NCBI RefSeq assembly: GCF_963169125.1
Contig: NC_084795.1
Span: 140,839,766 to 140,903,765 of the forward strand
Length of the DNA: 64,000 bases
Reading direction: 5' to 3'
DNA from: Humulus lupulus
Taxonomy: Eukaryota > Streptophyta > Magnoliopsida > Rosales > Cannabaceae
Part shown: positions 10,949 through 23,234 of the stretch, in pieces
Layout: each line of letters opens with the position of its first letter
How positions within the stretch are numbered: position 1 is the first letter of the stretch
Notes under the pieces: generated by a model
Told to the model about the DNA's origin: nothing
What the model saw: only the letters and a program-made list of their open reading frames with translations
Databases searched by the model: none
Program-made: the position numbers and the translations under genes

Positions 10949-13433
10949 TGTAATGCCCTCCTAATCCAGGACTGTTACACTGTTTATTTTAAATTGTGTT
11001 AGACTTGTTAATCAAGTCATTTGTATATAAATGTGTAACTAAGGTTAACGTCAAGAGTTAGGGTTAAAATTTTTGGTCAAAGGAAATGTTGACTTTTATT
11101 GAAAAAGTTTCATACATACATGGGATCCCCAAAATATTACGAACACATGTTTAGGAGGTGGTATATAGATAAAAAGTTAAAATCGGCTGACCTACGCGGA
11201 AAAATTAGGGCTACAACCCTAGTTCCTATGAGATAATCCCCGGTCGTGGTGGACGAGCAATCGCATATGTACATGCCACCACCGAAGCTCTCCAACTCAT
11301 GGCTGGTCAAGATTTCCTTTTCCCTTACCTGCACCACTTATCACCCGTGAGCCAAGGCTCGACAATAAAACTTAAACATGTGCATAAACAGAAAATACAG
11401 ATTCCTAGATACTTATCTAGCATGTCCAGTAGTAATAACCTATTCATATAGGCATACAATTACAAATAAATGGTCATTGGATCACTCTGGGGCCGCTGCC
11501 CTAAGTAGTTCACCATAGAGTCAACCTCGGGGCCCAATACCCTAGCTATGTGAGCATACAGTCACCAGAGACCATCGCTCTTAGCTCTGGGTAACTAGCC
11601 ATAGAGCTAGCCAAACACTTTTGTTTTCCATCGACCATTGGGTCGACCAATTTAATAGTACATTGCTGATTTGGGCCTAAGCCTTTCAACTAGTGCGCAG
11701 TGCACTATTGCTGTCCTTGACTAATAAGTCAAGCCTTGAACCAGGTATTTAGATACAGATAGACATACTTCAACAATGCAAGCATGCATACATATCAATC
11801 ATAATATATCATCAAGAAATCGTAAACATAGTAATAATCATGCACCTTAACGGGGCCAAGCCCTTTCTACGCAAACCGTACGATAAATCAAGTAACACTT
11901 AATCAGGTACAGACTATTCAAGTATGTTTAATCACCAAATGAAACGATAACTTAAACATAATCATTCTCAGGGGACCAGGCCCTATTCATAACTATTATT
12001 AACATTCGAGCCAAGCCCTAATCACATATATCACGTATTAGGTGCAGTTTTCTTACCTCAGGTCTGAGTATAACGTAAAATAAGAACAACCCTCGAGCAC
12101 GATCCAAGTTCTGAGCCCCCTAGCGATAACCTAGTCACAACCATAATATGTGATTCCAACAATAATGAGCAAATAAAGGCTTTCGGACCGAGTCCTAGCC
12201 TCCAGGACCTAGAATTCTACTAAACTAGGTAGTAGAATCAATCCCGAGCCCTTAGGGTTAAGTTCCCACACTCAAAAACCCTCTTGGGGCTCAAAACCCC
12301 TTAAATGTCACGGACCCAGGAACGTGCACCGCGGTCCGCCCAAGTCAGACGCCTTAACCTCCTTTCTCACTGAACATGCTTCACAGTGTGCCTTCGCATC
12401 AGACACCCTCCTTCGCCCTTAAGTTCAAGAGGGTCGTGACACCCCAAGAACAGGGCCGAGGTCTGCCCCCACGAACCCAGTATTTCTCTTGTTTTTCTTC
12501 AGCCAACTCAATCAATTCTAAAATCACAATTTAATCCCCATAATAGATGCAACATATCCCCAGCAACTAAACCCAACTTTAATTCTAATTGAAAACCCAT
12601 CAAAACTCATAAACAAACATTTGAGCTACAAGCTCAAGAAAACTCAAAGCTCAAGAAAAACTTGTCAAAACATTAACTTAAACACGGATTAAAGCTCTAC
12701 CTCTGCTGTAAGGGATGCTCTCCTAGCCGCAACTAGTCCTGAATTCTAACCTAAGCCTTCAATTCCCAAGTCCTCAATCAATAATCTCCTTAATTCCTCA
12801 AGAAATTCACTCACAATTGAGAGGTAGTGAGAAAGAGAGAGAGAGTCGGTTGGGTGAGCCTCTTCAAGTGTTTTTTTGTGTTTTCTTAAGGCTTAAGTTT
12901 ACTTAAGTTAATCCCGAGGCTCGAGGTACCAAAAATGTCCACGAGGGAAAAATGGTCAAAATCCCCGGTATTCCCTCCTAATCTCACTAATTGTAGATAT
13001 ATCCTCGGATATTCATTCACATTACCTGTTATGTCGATACTATAAAATACCTAAAATACCCCTTGACTCGCCTCGAGTAGGGTATTGCGTCCCGCTGTGA
13101 CTTTTTCGATAACTTGCTCCCTAAGATCATCTCGTACCGAGTAACCCAAATAAACCCACATAATAATGTGATATCTCACATATATCACATATTAGCACAT
13201 ATATACAATTATGCCCATAATGGGCCAATTACGAATATTACCCTTGTAATAAGAAACTGACCCACATGCATATTTAACATTCCTAAACATGCGTAACTAG
13301 TTATATTATCATATAACTCACATAATCACATTATCTTATGCAAATATATCATATAAACATATAATTCCATATATTGCCATCCTGGCCCCCTAATCAAGGC
13401 CCTAAGCCTTACTAGGTAATTTGGGACGTTACA
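10949..13433 (-). repeat. 5' LTR of chromovirus A
   Basis: Plus-strand ends are TGTAATGCC and ...GGGACGTTACA, 2485 bp. It aligns throughout with 3785-7443 apart from the R solo LTR there. It holds the recurrent module (about 11245-11360), a GC-rich block (about 12300-12350) and a (GA)n tract at about 12830. Confidence 0.9.
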
Positions 13434-14060
13434 CACTCGCTTTGTACTATCAGGGACATGTAAGCTAAAGCAATCATGTATGTCATAATAACGACAAAAA
13501 TAAGGCAACTCACTTATACTAATCAAAGATTTGGGGTTGAGAGATAAAAGTATACAGTCAGGCTTACCCCCCTTTTACTGGCCCCTCCGAAAGTGTGATC
13601 TTCTATTTTTACTACTGTGACTCGATTGTAGTACTTCCTCAACAAAAATTTCAAATTGAGAACTACAAACTTCCCCACTAAATGAACGAGACTGTCGAAT
13701 CGAAGAGTGTCATGATTACTGGTAGACAAAATGAGTTGATCACCTAGAGCAAAACAATGACTAAGTTTGGAGGAACCATAAAGTTTTTCATCAGTCAATC
13801 AGACAGACCACTTACCAGGACATATGATTGGGAAGACAAAATTTTTTACTAATCAGTCAGATGGACTACTTGTCTAGACATGCAATTAGGCAACCAAAGT
13901 AGTTTCACCAATCAATTAGATGGACCACTCCACAATGACATACAAATTGGATAACAAAAGTTTTCTCTAATCAATCAGACGGACCACCTAGCCAGACCTA
14001 TCACTAAGAAAGACGTATCATACATAAATGAAATAGACAAACATTATGTAGAACAACCAC
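13434..14060 (-). pseudogene. N-terminal half of the accessory protein gene split by chromovirus A
   Basis: The minus-strand ATG at 13798 opens a 91-residue frame. Its middle (SLVHLVGKFV...LKFLLRKYYNRVTVVKIED) resembles the start of the antisense protein of element T (SVVTLRMVANYFRKYPLTGVTIKIP). The homology is inferred by eye. The frame ends at 13523; further downstream residues resume only beyond chromovirus A, at 3784 and leftward. The LTR-like sequence to the right (15786-15877 and 25481-25913) is on the same strand. In this element the gene therefore appears to run in LTR sense, unlike in element T. Upstream of the ATG lies a four-copy tandem repeat. Confidence 0.5.
13797..14030. repeat. 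54-59-bp tandem repeat, four copies
   Basis: Units start with aatcagacag / aatcagtcag / aatcaattag / aatcaatcag at 13797, 13851, 13910 and 13969. Each continues with a ggaccact-like stretch, then gacata-like and an A/T tail. The copies are diverged, so the array is old. It sits immediately upstream of the minus-strand ATG at 13798. Confidence 0.75.
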
Positions 14061-15780
14061 TATTGATAAGAAAATGATAAACTTAGGAAGAAAAATTGAA
14101 GTAAAATTGCGGAGTAAAAATGGAGAAAAACGTTTATATTGCTCAATAGTCTGAGTTTAAAATGATTTTTCCAACCCTTTTGCTGGAGGGGTGAAGAACT
14201 ATTTATAGTGGAGATCTGTTGACCCTGATTTTGGCCAACCGAAACGGAGTCAAATTTGCTTGATGTGGACAAATATGTTGGAAAGAATATGATGATGAAA
14301 TAATAAAGAACGCAAGAGTTTATAGTGGTTCGGCCCCAGAATCTGGTAATAACCTACGTCCAATTGAATTGTTATTGATATAGAATTCAAAGGAGTGATC
14401 AAAGAACTAGGGTTCAATGAGTTTCACCAACCTCTGAAGAACAATACAATATGTCAAATAGAATCACTCTAGTCTCAAATAATTCGAAGGCCAAAAGTCC
14501 CCTCCTTGAGCTATCTTTCTCTATTTATAGGCTCAAGGGGGATTACATTCATTTGTTACAGATATTCTTTCCTAAATAATAGGATACTCAGGAAATCATG
14601 GGAGTCAATTTCGGGATTGACTAAGATCTTTATAAAAATATCATGAGATACGTGGAACCTGTGACCATACTGGTTGCAGGTAAGCTCCGACGGCTTTTTG
14701 CTTGTAATATCTCTTCTGGTCGATACCCTAGCAGAATTTTGCCAAGTGTCAGCCACGTGTCCAGAAGTCAATTTCCACATCATTCGTGCCTATTTTTTGG
14801 AAAACAATGGCCCCTGATACATGGTGGTCCCCTGGGGACAAAATGGTACATGTGTACACTATCAGGGTAGTGGCACAAATCGTGGTGGAGCAGAGGATTG
14901 TGGTGTTGATGTTTGTACATGGTCAAAGGCATGCAGGTCATGCCACCACTTCCTGTACTAATTCGTACATCTAGTACTTGTCTAATACAAATGTTAGAGG
15001 TACGCTGGAGGAGGTTTTTCCATGTACAATCCTTATACTACCACAACTTGTCTAATGTGGACACTTTATCTGTGCTTTGTCTTCTTTTGGTTGATATGTA
15101 CATTCTATACATGGACGTAAACCACAAGCCATATCGATGTTGTCACCTTTCCAAGATACCCTTTTTCCACAAGCTCCTTTAAGTGTCAAAATCCTTATAG
15201 GTTATCCAGAATGACATGCTTACTCGTTTTAACAATTTTTGACTTCGTAAAAAATCATTGTGGGCTATTCCCTAGTTCTCCTCGTACATATGTTCAAGAG
15301 GTTCTTGACTTCACCTCTAAAAGGAACCACTAGCGAGGATGTGCCCCATTCGTGGCAGTCAACTCAAGAAGGTAGATAAGATCACTTCAAGGACTTTTAT
15401 GGTGCATGGGTCGAGTCACAATACATGTGGCTATGCCTGGGTGCGAATGAGGCATCTCATGCAGGACACTAGGCTTCCGAGGAAGTGTCTCTAGTGGTCG
15501 CTCGTGGGGCGAGATGGGACATCTCGCGCTGGTCACCAGGCTAGTGAGGCCGCGCCTCTCGTGGGCGCTCGGGGGGAGAGGCTTGGTGCCTTGCACGCAT
15601 GCCCGGAGGCAAGACAAGGCATCTCATGTGGGTCAGCAAGCTAGTGAGGCAGCACCTCACATCACTTTGCCTCGTTGTTTGGTATGGTTTCAAGGCCTTT
15701 TGTGAGCTTGAATTTCTGGCATCCATAACCATGAAGAGAAATGCTATCTTAAAGGGCAAAAAATAAAGATTAAGTTTTTA
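14061..15780 (-). mobile_element. R-family solo LTR (second copy), hit by a Tat LTR
   Basis: Flanked by an exact 5-bp duplication accac (14056-14060 and 15781-15785). Sequence order matches 5616-6784: minus-strand TATAAATA (14200-14207), a pyrimidine-rich stretch ccaaccctttt, then GC-rich gcgagg-type repeats at about 15330-15670. Net length without the nested LTR at 14217-14806 is 1130 bp. Both ends have lost the canonical dinucleotides: plus-strand ends are TA...TA instead of TG...CA. Confidence 0.75.
14217..14806 (-). mobile_element. Tat-type solo LTR, same family as element T
   Basis: On the minus strand it aligns along its length with the 594-bp LTRs of element T (46057-46650): TGTT...CAAAAAAT at the start, ACGTGGCTGACA, the TATAAATAG region, TGGGGCCGAACCACTATAAA and the final ...GGGTCAACA. 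It is clearly older than T's LTRs. No internal region and no target duplication are visible (agatc against atggc). Confidence 0.85.
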
Positions 15781-15785
15781 ACCAC

Positions 15786-15877
15786 TGGAAAAGATCAAAC
15801 GCTAACAACAAATCTACAAGATCAAAGTTGCAATTTCAACTTGCATAGATTAACACGAAGAACGCAAAGAACAAACA
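15786..15877 (-). repeat. Tat-type LTR piece left of chromovirus B
   Basis: AT-rich sequence between the second R solo LTR and chromovirus B. It continues across B at 25481, as the exact AAACA duplication shows. It is taken as part of one minus-strand LTR; lineage uncertain. Confidence 0.4.
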
Positions 15878-18194
15878 TGTAATGTCCTGAAATCTCAAAT
15901 ACAATTACGCGTATGGACTAGCGTGTTGGGAGGACACGTTGGATGATTATGTGCTAATTAATTGAATTATGTGATTTATATGCTTATATGTATTAAATAT
16001 GTGTATGTTTAAAGACCCGCTTTTGTTAAAAAAGGGCATTTTGGTAATTTTGACCAATTAAGGGTATAATTATAATTTTGTATGGTATGTGCTTGAGACT
16101 GAATCATTATGTGGATATATTTGTAATATTTGGCGTGAGTAAACCCTTTTGAGCAAATTTACTAAAAAGTCACAACGGAGATTTATAGCTGGCTTGGGAT
16201 GAGCCAAGGGGGATTTCGATAATTTTCTGTATTATGGAAATTTTTGAAATATTACTGAGGAAAATATTAACATTTGGAGGATAAGTTGATTAATTAGGAA
16301 TTTAAGGTGTAATTTGAGGTTTAGTGGGATATTTAATGCCAAATGACTAAAATGCCCTTGTGGGTTTATCTTTGAGGATAATTAGGGGAAAAGTTATATT
16401 AGTCATTTGACCAAGGAGTTAGGGAAATGCAACTATGTAGCTGGGCAGTAAGGGTTCAAGTTACTCTCTCTCCCTCTCCAACACTTTCTCTTAGTTTCTA
16501 ACTGTTCTCAAGGGAGGCACTTGAATTTGAAGGAAAACTTGAGGAAATTAAGGGAACTTGGAAGGAATTAAGCATCAAGGGAAGTTATTGGAGCTACCAA
16601 AGTCTCCAAAAACACAAGGAATTCAGAGTTTTTGGGCTTTATTCTTGCAAACTTATGGTGTTGAGTTGTTTTGGGTGTTAGATAAGGGTTAGAATCAAAT
16701 TTTGTAATTTCTTTAAGCTTTGATTTGCTGCAGGGTTTGTGAATTCAATAGTGATTTTCGGATTTGAGGAGGGAGAGCTTGTGTTCAAAGATCCAAGTTA
16801 CAAATCTTGGTATCTTGTTATTTTTGTTGTTTTAAGGATGTTTTGATATTGTTTTGGGGTTGTGAAACTGGTTGGTGGTTGTTTTGGTGTCAAAAATCTG
16901 CTAGAAAACATGTTGGAATCGAGTTTTGATATGAGTTTGTAGAGGAGAGTCACAACTCTCGATTTGGGGCAGAACACTTTCAGTTCCAGGTAATTTTGGG
17001 TTTCCGGCGACCTAGCACAACCATGCTAGTGTCCTAGAAACCAGGGAATTTTGAATGGAAATTGTTGTATTGAATATAGGGGCGCGATCACATTGGGTAG
17101 AGCGTGACCGCGCCAGTGCCCCAAAAACCCCAAAGTTTATCTAGGCACGTCCGCGTTAGCTGCTCAGAAATGATAATTTTTTGAATTTTTGGGAATAAGG
17201 CTCGGGGTCTCGAGAATATGTTTTGGAGGCTAACTTGGGGGCTCGGAGGACATTTTTAGTACCCCGTTAACTGGGAATAGTTGTTCCATGAGTTAGGGTT
17301 TAGATTGAAACTCGAGATCTTGAGTTGATTCCTCCTAAACATATACTTATGTTGTGACTAGGGTTCTGTGAGGTTCGGGATAGGGATCACACTCAGGGTC
17401 ATTCCGTCCTCTGAATAAGGCTCGAGGTAAGAAGATTGGCACATGCACCAAGATTAGGGCATTGGCCCTGATTATCGAACACGGTTATAAACCCGCCTTG
17501 AATATTTGTTTAGATTTGAATGTCTTCAGACTATATTTGCCTGTGTTGTATATGTGGTTTGTATCTGTTTGTGTTTGTTTCAATGGTCGGATAGAGAGCC
17601 ATTATCAACGATAATCATGTGTAATGTAGGCCATTTCGGAAGGGCCACTATAGGAGTGTGGTACACACTCATTAGTCATATGGGTCGTGTAAAGGAGTTA
17701 TATGCTTGCTTGAGTTTGTTTATAACTATGAAGCATGCTATTTATGATTTATATTCTATTGGTTATCTATTTCTGCTTATTTGTTTTTTATTGCTGGGTC
17801 TTGGCTGACATGTGCTTTGTGGTGAAGCCAAGGGCAAGGGTAAATTTAGCCAGACATGAGTTAGAGAGCTCTGGGGCAGTGTGTACATACTCAGCCTACT
17901 TGACGCCATGGCTGGGATCTTTTGAGAGACTAGGATTGAGTTCAGATTTTGGCACTTTGGTCGACTATTGTTGTAACCCGAACCATGTTATATTTTGTTA
18001 ATAAAATCTTTCTGGGAACTCTTCTATATGTTTACAGTCTTTAATGAAAAGTTTAACTCTTTTGAACAAAGTTTTTATTCCTAAACAGTTACTTAACTTT
18101 AATTACATGTTTAAAGTCAAAATGTCTCACTTAACGAGTTAAGCACAAATTTTAAATACATAGTGTAATGATCCGGGATTAGTAGGGCATTACA
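15878..18194 (+). repeat. 5' LTR of chromovirus B
   Basis: TGTAATGTCC ... GGGCATTACA, 2317 bp. It contains a CT-rich tract (ctctctctccctctcc, about 16465), a GC-rich block at about 17080-17165 (ggcgcgatcac...gtgaccgcgcc), and the recurrent module at about 17770-17890. An AT-rich aataaa-bearing stretch (about 18000) could act in 3' end formation. Open frames at 17506-18001 lie in this non-coding LTR and are not genes. Confidence 0.92.
17770..17890 (+). promoter_or_regulatory. Recurrent LTR module (copy in B, 5' LTR)
   Basis: Reads ttgctgggtcttggctgac...gtgctttgtggtg, then aagggtaaatttagccagac, atgagttagagagctctgg and gtgtacatac. It is one of ten copies in the window. Confidence 0.65.
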
Positions 18195-18197
18195 ACT

Positions 18198-18213
18198 TAG
18201 GATCAGAGCTACC
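18198..18213 (+). other. Primer-binding site, chromovirus B (mutated)
   Basis: TAGGATCAGAGCTACC three bases after the LTR. It differs at two positions from the initiator-Met consensus TGGTATCAGAGCTACC. Confidence 0.85.
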
Positions 18214-18565
18214 AAGGCTTAAAGGTTCTTGAAGATTGGCTAAATATGTACGCTCGCTGCTAAAGATAAGCTTAACTAACGGTTTGGTAATTAATGTGTT
18301 AAATATGTGTTTAACTGCTTAACTGAATTATTTATGACATATTTGCATGCTAGAATAGGAAGCATGAAATATACTGATAGGGCTTGGCCTTTGACTGCTA
18401 TGTGAATATGAAAAAGGCATGCTTATCAACATTGATGATGTATGTGAAGGTTATTGAAATGCTTGTTAGTAATTTTGTTGTGTGTTGGGGTGGGAAGGTT
18501 TTTAGGGTAACGTTATCATTTCCTAATAGGTTGAGTTGTTGGTTTGCAGATACACTTGGAGATTT

Positions 18566-19660
18566 ATGCTTCCAAGGCAATCAAACATACTATCCAACAT
18601 TAAAACTGAGGCTGGAAATGATAACCAATGTCAGAATCCTCTTCCAATCCCTAAGAACTGGCGTCAGATTTTTGCTGAAATGCAAGAAAGGTTACAAAGG
18701 AAGGAAGAAGAGATTATACAGTTGAGACAGTAGGTACCGCCAGGGAATGATGCCCAGCCTACGCCACCAGTTGATGTAGAAGTTTTGGGACAACTAGAAA
18801 TTGGAAGTACATGGGAACCTCTTTATGAACGATTCAGGAAGTAACACCCTCCAACCTTTGAGGGAGGCCAAAATCCACTAAGAGCAAAGCAGCGGATGAG
18901 TATGACTACCTCCATCCAAGATTTCATGAGGGTGATAGGTAAGGACAGAGTGGCATGCATCACGTATATGTTACGGGATGATGCCCGAATGGTGGGAGGT
19001 GGTATCCCAGACTCGGGATGTAGCTACATTGAACGTGGAGGGATTTAGGGAGTTATTCAATGAAATGTATTACAATTGTGTAGTCAGAACTGCAAAGGTT
19101 GGTGAGTTTACAAGTATGGTTCAGGGTAATATGACAGTGACAGAATATGTCTTGAAGTTCGATAGGTTGGACAAGTTTGCCTCTAACTTGGTTCCAACTG
19201 ACAATGCCAGGAGGGAGATATTTGTTCGGGGATTAAATCCCATGATGGCACAATATTTCAGAATTACCACAGTGCTTGAAGTTACTACATATGCTCAGGT
19301 AGTTGAGAAGGCGCTTATTGCTGAGGGCGCAAAGGACAACATTTGAAGCAAGAGAGCCTCTAGGCTTGATGCCAATAGGGTGGTACCTCCATTGGTGGGA
19401 TCTGGTAAGGGCGGTGGCCCTATTGAACAGAAGAAGATGACCCCAGATACCTTTACAACTCCTAGTTCTAGTAAGAGGTTCTGATAGGAGGTTCTAGGGT
19501 GCTAAGAGTGGCCGCCAAGGCGGAAATAAGATTTAGAGGAGTTACCTTAATTGTGCCTGGTGTAAGAGGTGCCATTTGGAAGAATACTGAGCCAAGGCAT
19601 GCTTTCTATGTGGGGTGTAGGGAATTTTAAAAGGGATTTTCTGTGATCGAAGAAGGAAGA
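18566..19660 (+). pseudogene. Chromovirus B gag
   Basis: Starts at the ATG at 18566 (MLPRQSN), followed by a coiled-coil-like stretch (EMQERLQRKEEEIIQLRQ) ended by a TAG at about 18731. The gag domain is legible in pieces: WEPLYERFRK then a stop, an HPPTFEGG block, DFMRVIGKDRVACITYM. A frame change leads into an intact stretch 18978-19346 (WWEVVSQTRDV, FRELFNEMYYN, MTVTEYVLKFDRL, AQVVEKALIAEG). The zinc-knuckle region to about 19640 is badly damaged. Gag would build the particle. The stops and frame changes mean this copy cannot. Confidence 0.82.
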
Positions 19661-22600
19661 ACGAAAGAAGGTGGACAACTTGACTCTTGCTCGAGCATTC
19701 ACCTTGACTCCAGCTCGAGTGTTCACCTTGACATAGTCAGAGGCTGAGGCTAGTCCCTCAATTGTGATAGGTCAGATTTCTAGTCCTAGTACTACTTATA
19801 CTGTGTTGATTTATATGCTTTGGGTTTGGAACTATACTAGAGACTGGGAATCGGTAATATCAAGGAGATGGGTCAAAGCATTGCCAGTAGAGGTTGATAG
19901 TAGGGAGCAATTCATGGATTTGATTGAGTTGGCAATGGAATAATTTGATATGATCTTAGGCATGGATTGGTTGCCTAAGTATAGGGCAACAATAGACTAC
20001 AAAATGAGGATGGTGACTTTTGAACCCGAGGAAGAGGACCCATTTTTATTTTTTGGTATTGTGAGTGGGTCTCGCATTCCTATGATTTCAACATTGAGGG
20101 CTAGAGACCTAGTGCAAGGAGGTTGCATAGGATTCCTAGATAATGTGGTAGAGTCCACTAAGGTTGTACCAACTGAACTTTAAGAGATTAGGTTGGTCTA
20201 TGAGTTCTTGGAGGATTTCCCAGAAGATTTACTGGGTTACCGTCGCACCAGGAGATTAAGTTCATTATAGAGCTAGCCCCAGGGACAAAATCAGTATCCA
20301 GGGCACTGTATAGAATGGCTCCGGCCGAACTGAAAGAATTGAAGGTATAGTTACAGGAGTTACTTTATTTAGGGTTCATCAGGCCTAGCTTCTCACCGTG
20401 GGGTGCACCAGTGCTATTTGTGAAGAAGAAAGATGGGTAATTGAGGATGTGTATCGATTACAAAGAGTTGAATAAGTTGACCATTAAGAATAAGTATCCA
20501 CTGATGAGGATTGGCAATTTATTTGACCATCTGCAGGGTAGGAGAGTGTTCACAAAGATTGATCTTCGATCTGCTTATCACCAGTTGAGGATCAAATATG
20601 ACGATATCCCGAAGACAGCCTTTTGCACTAGGTATGGGCCTTATGAGTTTTTGCTTATCTATTTTGGACTAACCAATGGCCCAACATCATTTATGGATTC
20701 AATGAATATGGTGTTCAAGGATTATCTGGTTAGATTTTTTATTGTCTTCATCAATCATATTCTTGTCTACTCTTAGTCAAGAGAAAGAACACGAGCAGCA
20801 TCTTCGTTTGGTATTGCCGAGATTGAGGGAACACTGGTTATATGCTAAGTTCAAGAAGTGTGAGTTATGGTTACCTCAGGTGACATTTCTTGGTCACATT
20901 GTTAGTACAGATGGGATAATGGTGGATCCAACAAAGATAGAAGCAGTGAAGGATTGGCCAAGGCCAAGGAGTTACTTGGAGAATAAGAGTTTCCTTAGTT
21001 TGAAGTCTGTTTGGCCAAGGCCAAGGAGTTACTGGGTATTATTTGCGCTTTGTGAAAGGGTTTTCGAGGATTGCAACGCCATTGACAGAACTAACATGCA
21101 AGAATTTGAAGTTTGTTTGGTCTGACAGATGTGAGAACAACTTTCAAGATCTGAAGCGGCGATTGATAACTACTCCAGTGCTCAATCTTCCTTTAGATCA
21201 AGAAAAAGTTTGTGGTTTACTTTGATGCTTTGAGGCAGGGGTTAGGTTGTGTTTTGATGTAGGCTGGTGAATTCATTGCCTACACCTTAAGATAGTTAAA
21301 GGAGTATGAGTAGTGGTACCCTACACATGACTTATAGCTGGCAGCGGTGGTGTTTGCATTAAAAGTGTGGTGACATTATATATATGGGGAGAAGTGTGAG
21401 ATCTACTGATCATAAAAGTTTGAAGTATTTTTTCACATAGAAGGATTGAACCATGTGACAGAGACGTTGGTTAGAGTAGGTGAAGGAATATGATTGTGAG
21501 ATCCTTTATCATCCAGGGAAAGCCAACGTGGTAGCAGATGCTCTGAGTATGAGAGGCCCAAAACAATTGTACAACCTAAAGCTGATATCCAGAGAATTGA
21601 CAAAGGATATAAGCAAAGCAGGGATAGAATTTTTGGTGGGCCAATTATCCAATATTACTTTACAATCTACACTCGTGGAGAGGATAAAGGAGGGTCAGCT
21701 AGGTGATTCCAAGTTAGTGGCACTGAGAGGATGTTCTAGCTAGAGTAGCTAAGGACTTTACAATTTCATAGACATGTATATTGAGGTATATGGATCAGAT
21801 TTGTGTTGCGATTGAGGTTTCCATCAGGCAACACCACGAAGATGTATCAGGACCTGAAATCATTATACTAGTGGCTAGGGATGAAGAAAGATGTAGTGGA
21901 GTATGTGGCAAAGTATCTATCCTGTCAGCAGGTGAAGGCTGAACAACAGAGGCCAGCTGAATTGTTACATCCATTGGGTATTCTGTAGTGGAAGTGGGAA
22001 GACATCACTATGGATTTTGTGGTGGGCTTGCCTAGAACGATGGAGTATCATGATTTGGTGTGGGTGATCATAGATAAATACACTAAGTTAGCCCATTTTC
22101 TGCCTGTGAGGACAAATTTCACTGTGGATCAATATGCTGAGTTGTGTGTTAAGGAGATTGTACGTCTCTATGGGGCTCCGAAGTCTATAGTGTAATATTG
22201 GGATCCTACTTTTTCTTCCATGTTTTGGGGAAGCCTGTAGAAGGCTATGGGTACTCAATTGAAGTTTAGCACTGCTTACCATCCTCAGACAGATGGAGAG
22301 TCTGAGAGGACAATTCAGATATTGGAGAATATGTTTCAGGCATGTGTGTTAGAGTTTAAAGGGTCCTAGAGTAAATATTTGCCTTTGGTTGAATTTTCAT
22401 ACAACAACAACTATAAGTCGACGATTGTAGTGGCTCCATATGAAATGTTATATGTTAGGAAGTGTATATCACCCATTCATTGGAATGAAATGAGTGAGAG
22501 GAAGTATCTAGGTCCTGAAGAAGTTCAGAGGACCAATGAGGCAATTGAAAAGATTAGAGCTCAAATGATCGCCTCCCAAAGTAGACAGAAGAGCTACACT

Positions 22601-23060
22601 TACCCTAAGCATAGAAACATAGAGTTCCAGGTTGGGGACTATGCTTTTCTCTAAGTTTCACCATTGAGATGAGTAAAATGGTTTCGGAAGAAGGGCAAGT
22701 TGAGCCCTAGATTTGTGGGGCCTATTGAGATCCAGGAGAGGATTGAACAGGTGGCCTACAGGTTGGCCTTACGCCCTTCACTATCTGGAGTTCATGATGT
22801 ATTCCACGTCTCAACTCTTTAAAAGTGTGTATTAGATACAACTCATGTGTTGAGTTATGAGGATCTGGAGCTACATATAGATTTGTTTTATGAAGAGCAG
22901 TCGATTCTGATTTTGGATAGAAATGATAAGGTCTTGAGGAACAAGACTATTCCTCTGGTCAAAGTATTGTTGAGGAACATCAAGGTTGAGGAAGCAGCTT
23001 GGGAGCTAGAGTCGAATATGCGAGATCAATGTCCCAGTTGTTCAGGTAAATTTCGATGAT
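19661..23060 (+). pseudogene. Chromovirus B pol: protease, RT, RNase H, integrase, chromodomain
   Basis: Order as seen: protease end ([11 protein letters not shown], 19950); RT ([21 protein letters not shown] at 20441, then [27 protein letters not shown]); the RT active-site loop at about 20745-20775; RNase H ([18 protein letters not shown] at about 21510); integrase (CQQVKAEQQRPAE, WEDITMDFVVGLP, HPQTDGESERTIQ, FSYNNNYKST) and a chromodomain tail (LDRNDKVLRNKTIPLVKVL, KVEEAAWELES) to about 23060. The RT active-site motif, normally FIDD in this clade, reads FINH, so both adjacent aspartates are lost. At least ten stops lie in frame, several where the family has tryptophan or glutamine. A 30-bp-scale repeat (tggccaaggccaaggagtta at about 20957 and 21012) interrupts the region after RT. 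Confidence 0.88.
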
Positions 23061-23070
23061 GAAATTTTTA

Positions 23071-23085
23071 ATAGGAGGGGACAGT
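23071..23085 (+). other. Polypurine tract, chromovirus B
   Basis: ataggaggggacagt immediately before the 3' LTR at 23086. Confidence 0.8.
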
Positions 23086-23234
23086 TGTAACGTCCCGAAA
23101 TCTCTAATAGAATTACGCTTAAAAATTAGCTTTTCGAGAGGACACATGGGGTGATTATGTACTAGTTAATTCAATTATATGATTTATATGCTTCTTTGAT
23201 TGAGTATGCATGATTATGCATGTGAATATGGAAA

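Larger units (their letters stand above)
3785..13433 (-). mobile_element. Chromovirus A (Tekay/Del-type Ty3/gypsy), internally deleted
   Basis: LTR retrotransposon on the minus strand. It has two related LTRs (3785-7443 and 10949-13433), an initiator-Met-tRNA primer-binding site (10930-10945), a polypurine tract (7444-7457), a decayed gag and a partial pol. The internal region is only about 3.5 kb because protease, RT and part of RNase H are missing. The polyprotein ends in the IPLVKGL-type chromodomain tail, which points to the chromovirus clade. No convincing 5-bp target duplication is visible (agttg against cactc). A foreign solo LTR sits in its left LTR. Confidence 0.85.

Noticed and set aside
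3780..13438. Target duplication for chromovirus A
   Set aside because: agttg and cactc do not match even when the ends are shifted. One flank may be altered, so no duplication is claimed.
14212..14811. Target duplication for the Tat solo LTR at 14217-14806
   Set aside because: agatc and atggc are unrelated. The LTR may come from recombination between two elements.
17506..18001. Two plus-strand frames of 88-100 residues with hydrophobic stretches
   Set aside because: They fall inside the B 5' LTR and are not preserved in the matching part of the 3' LTR.
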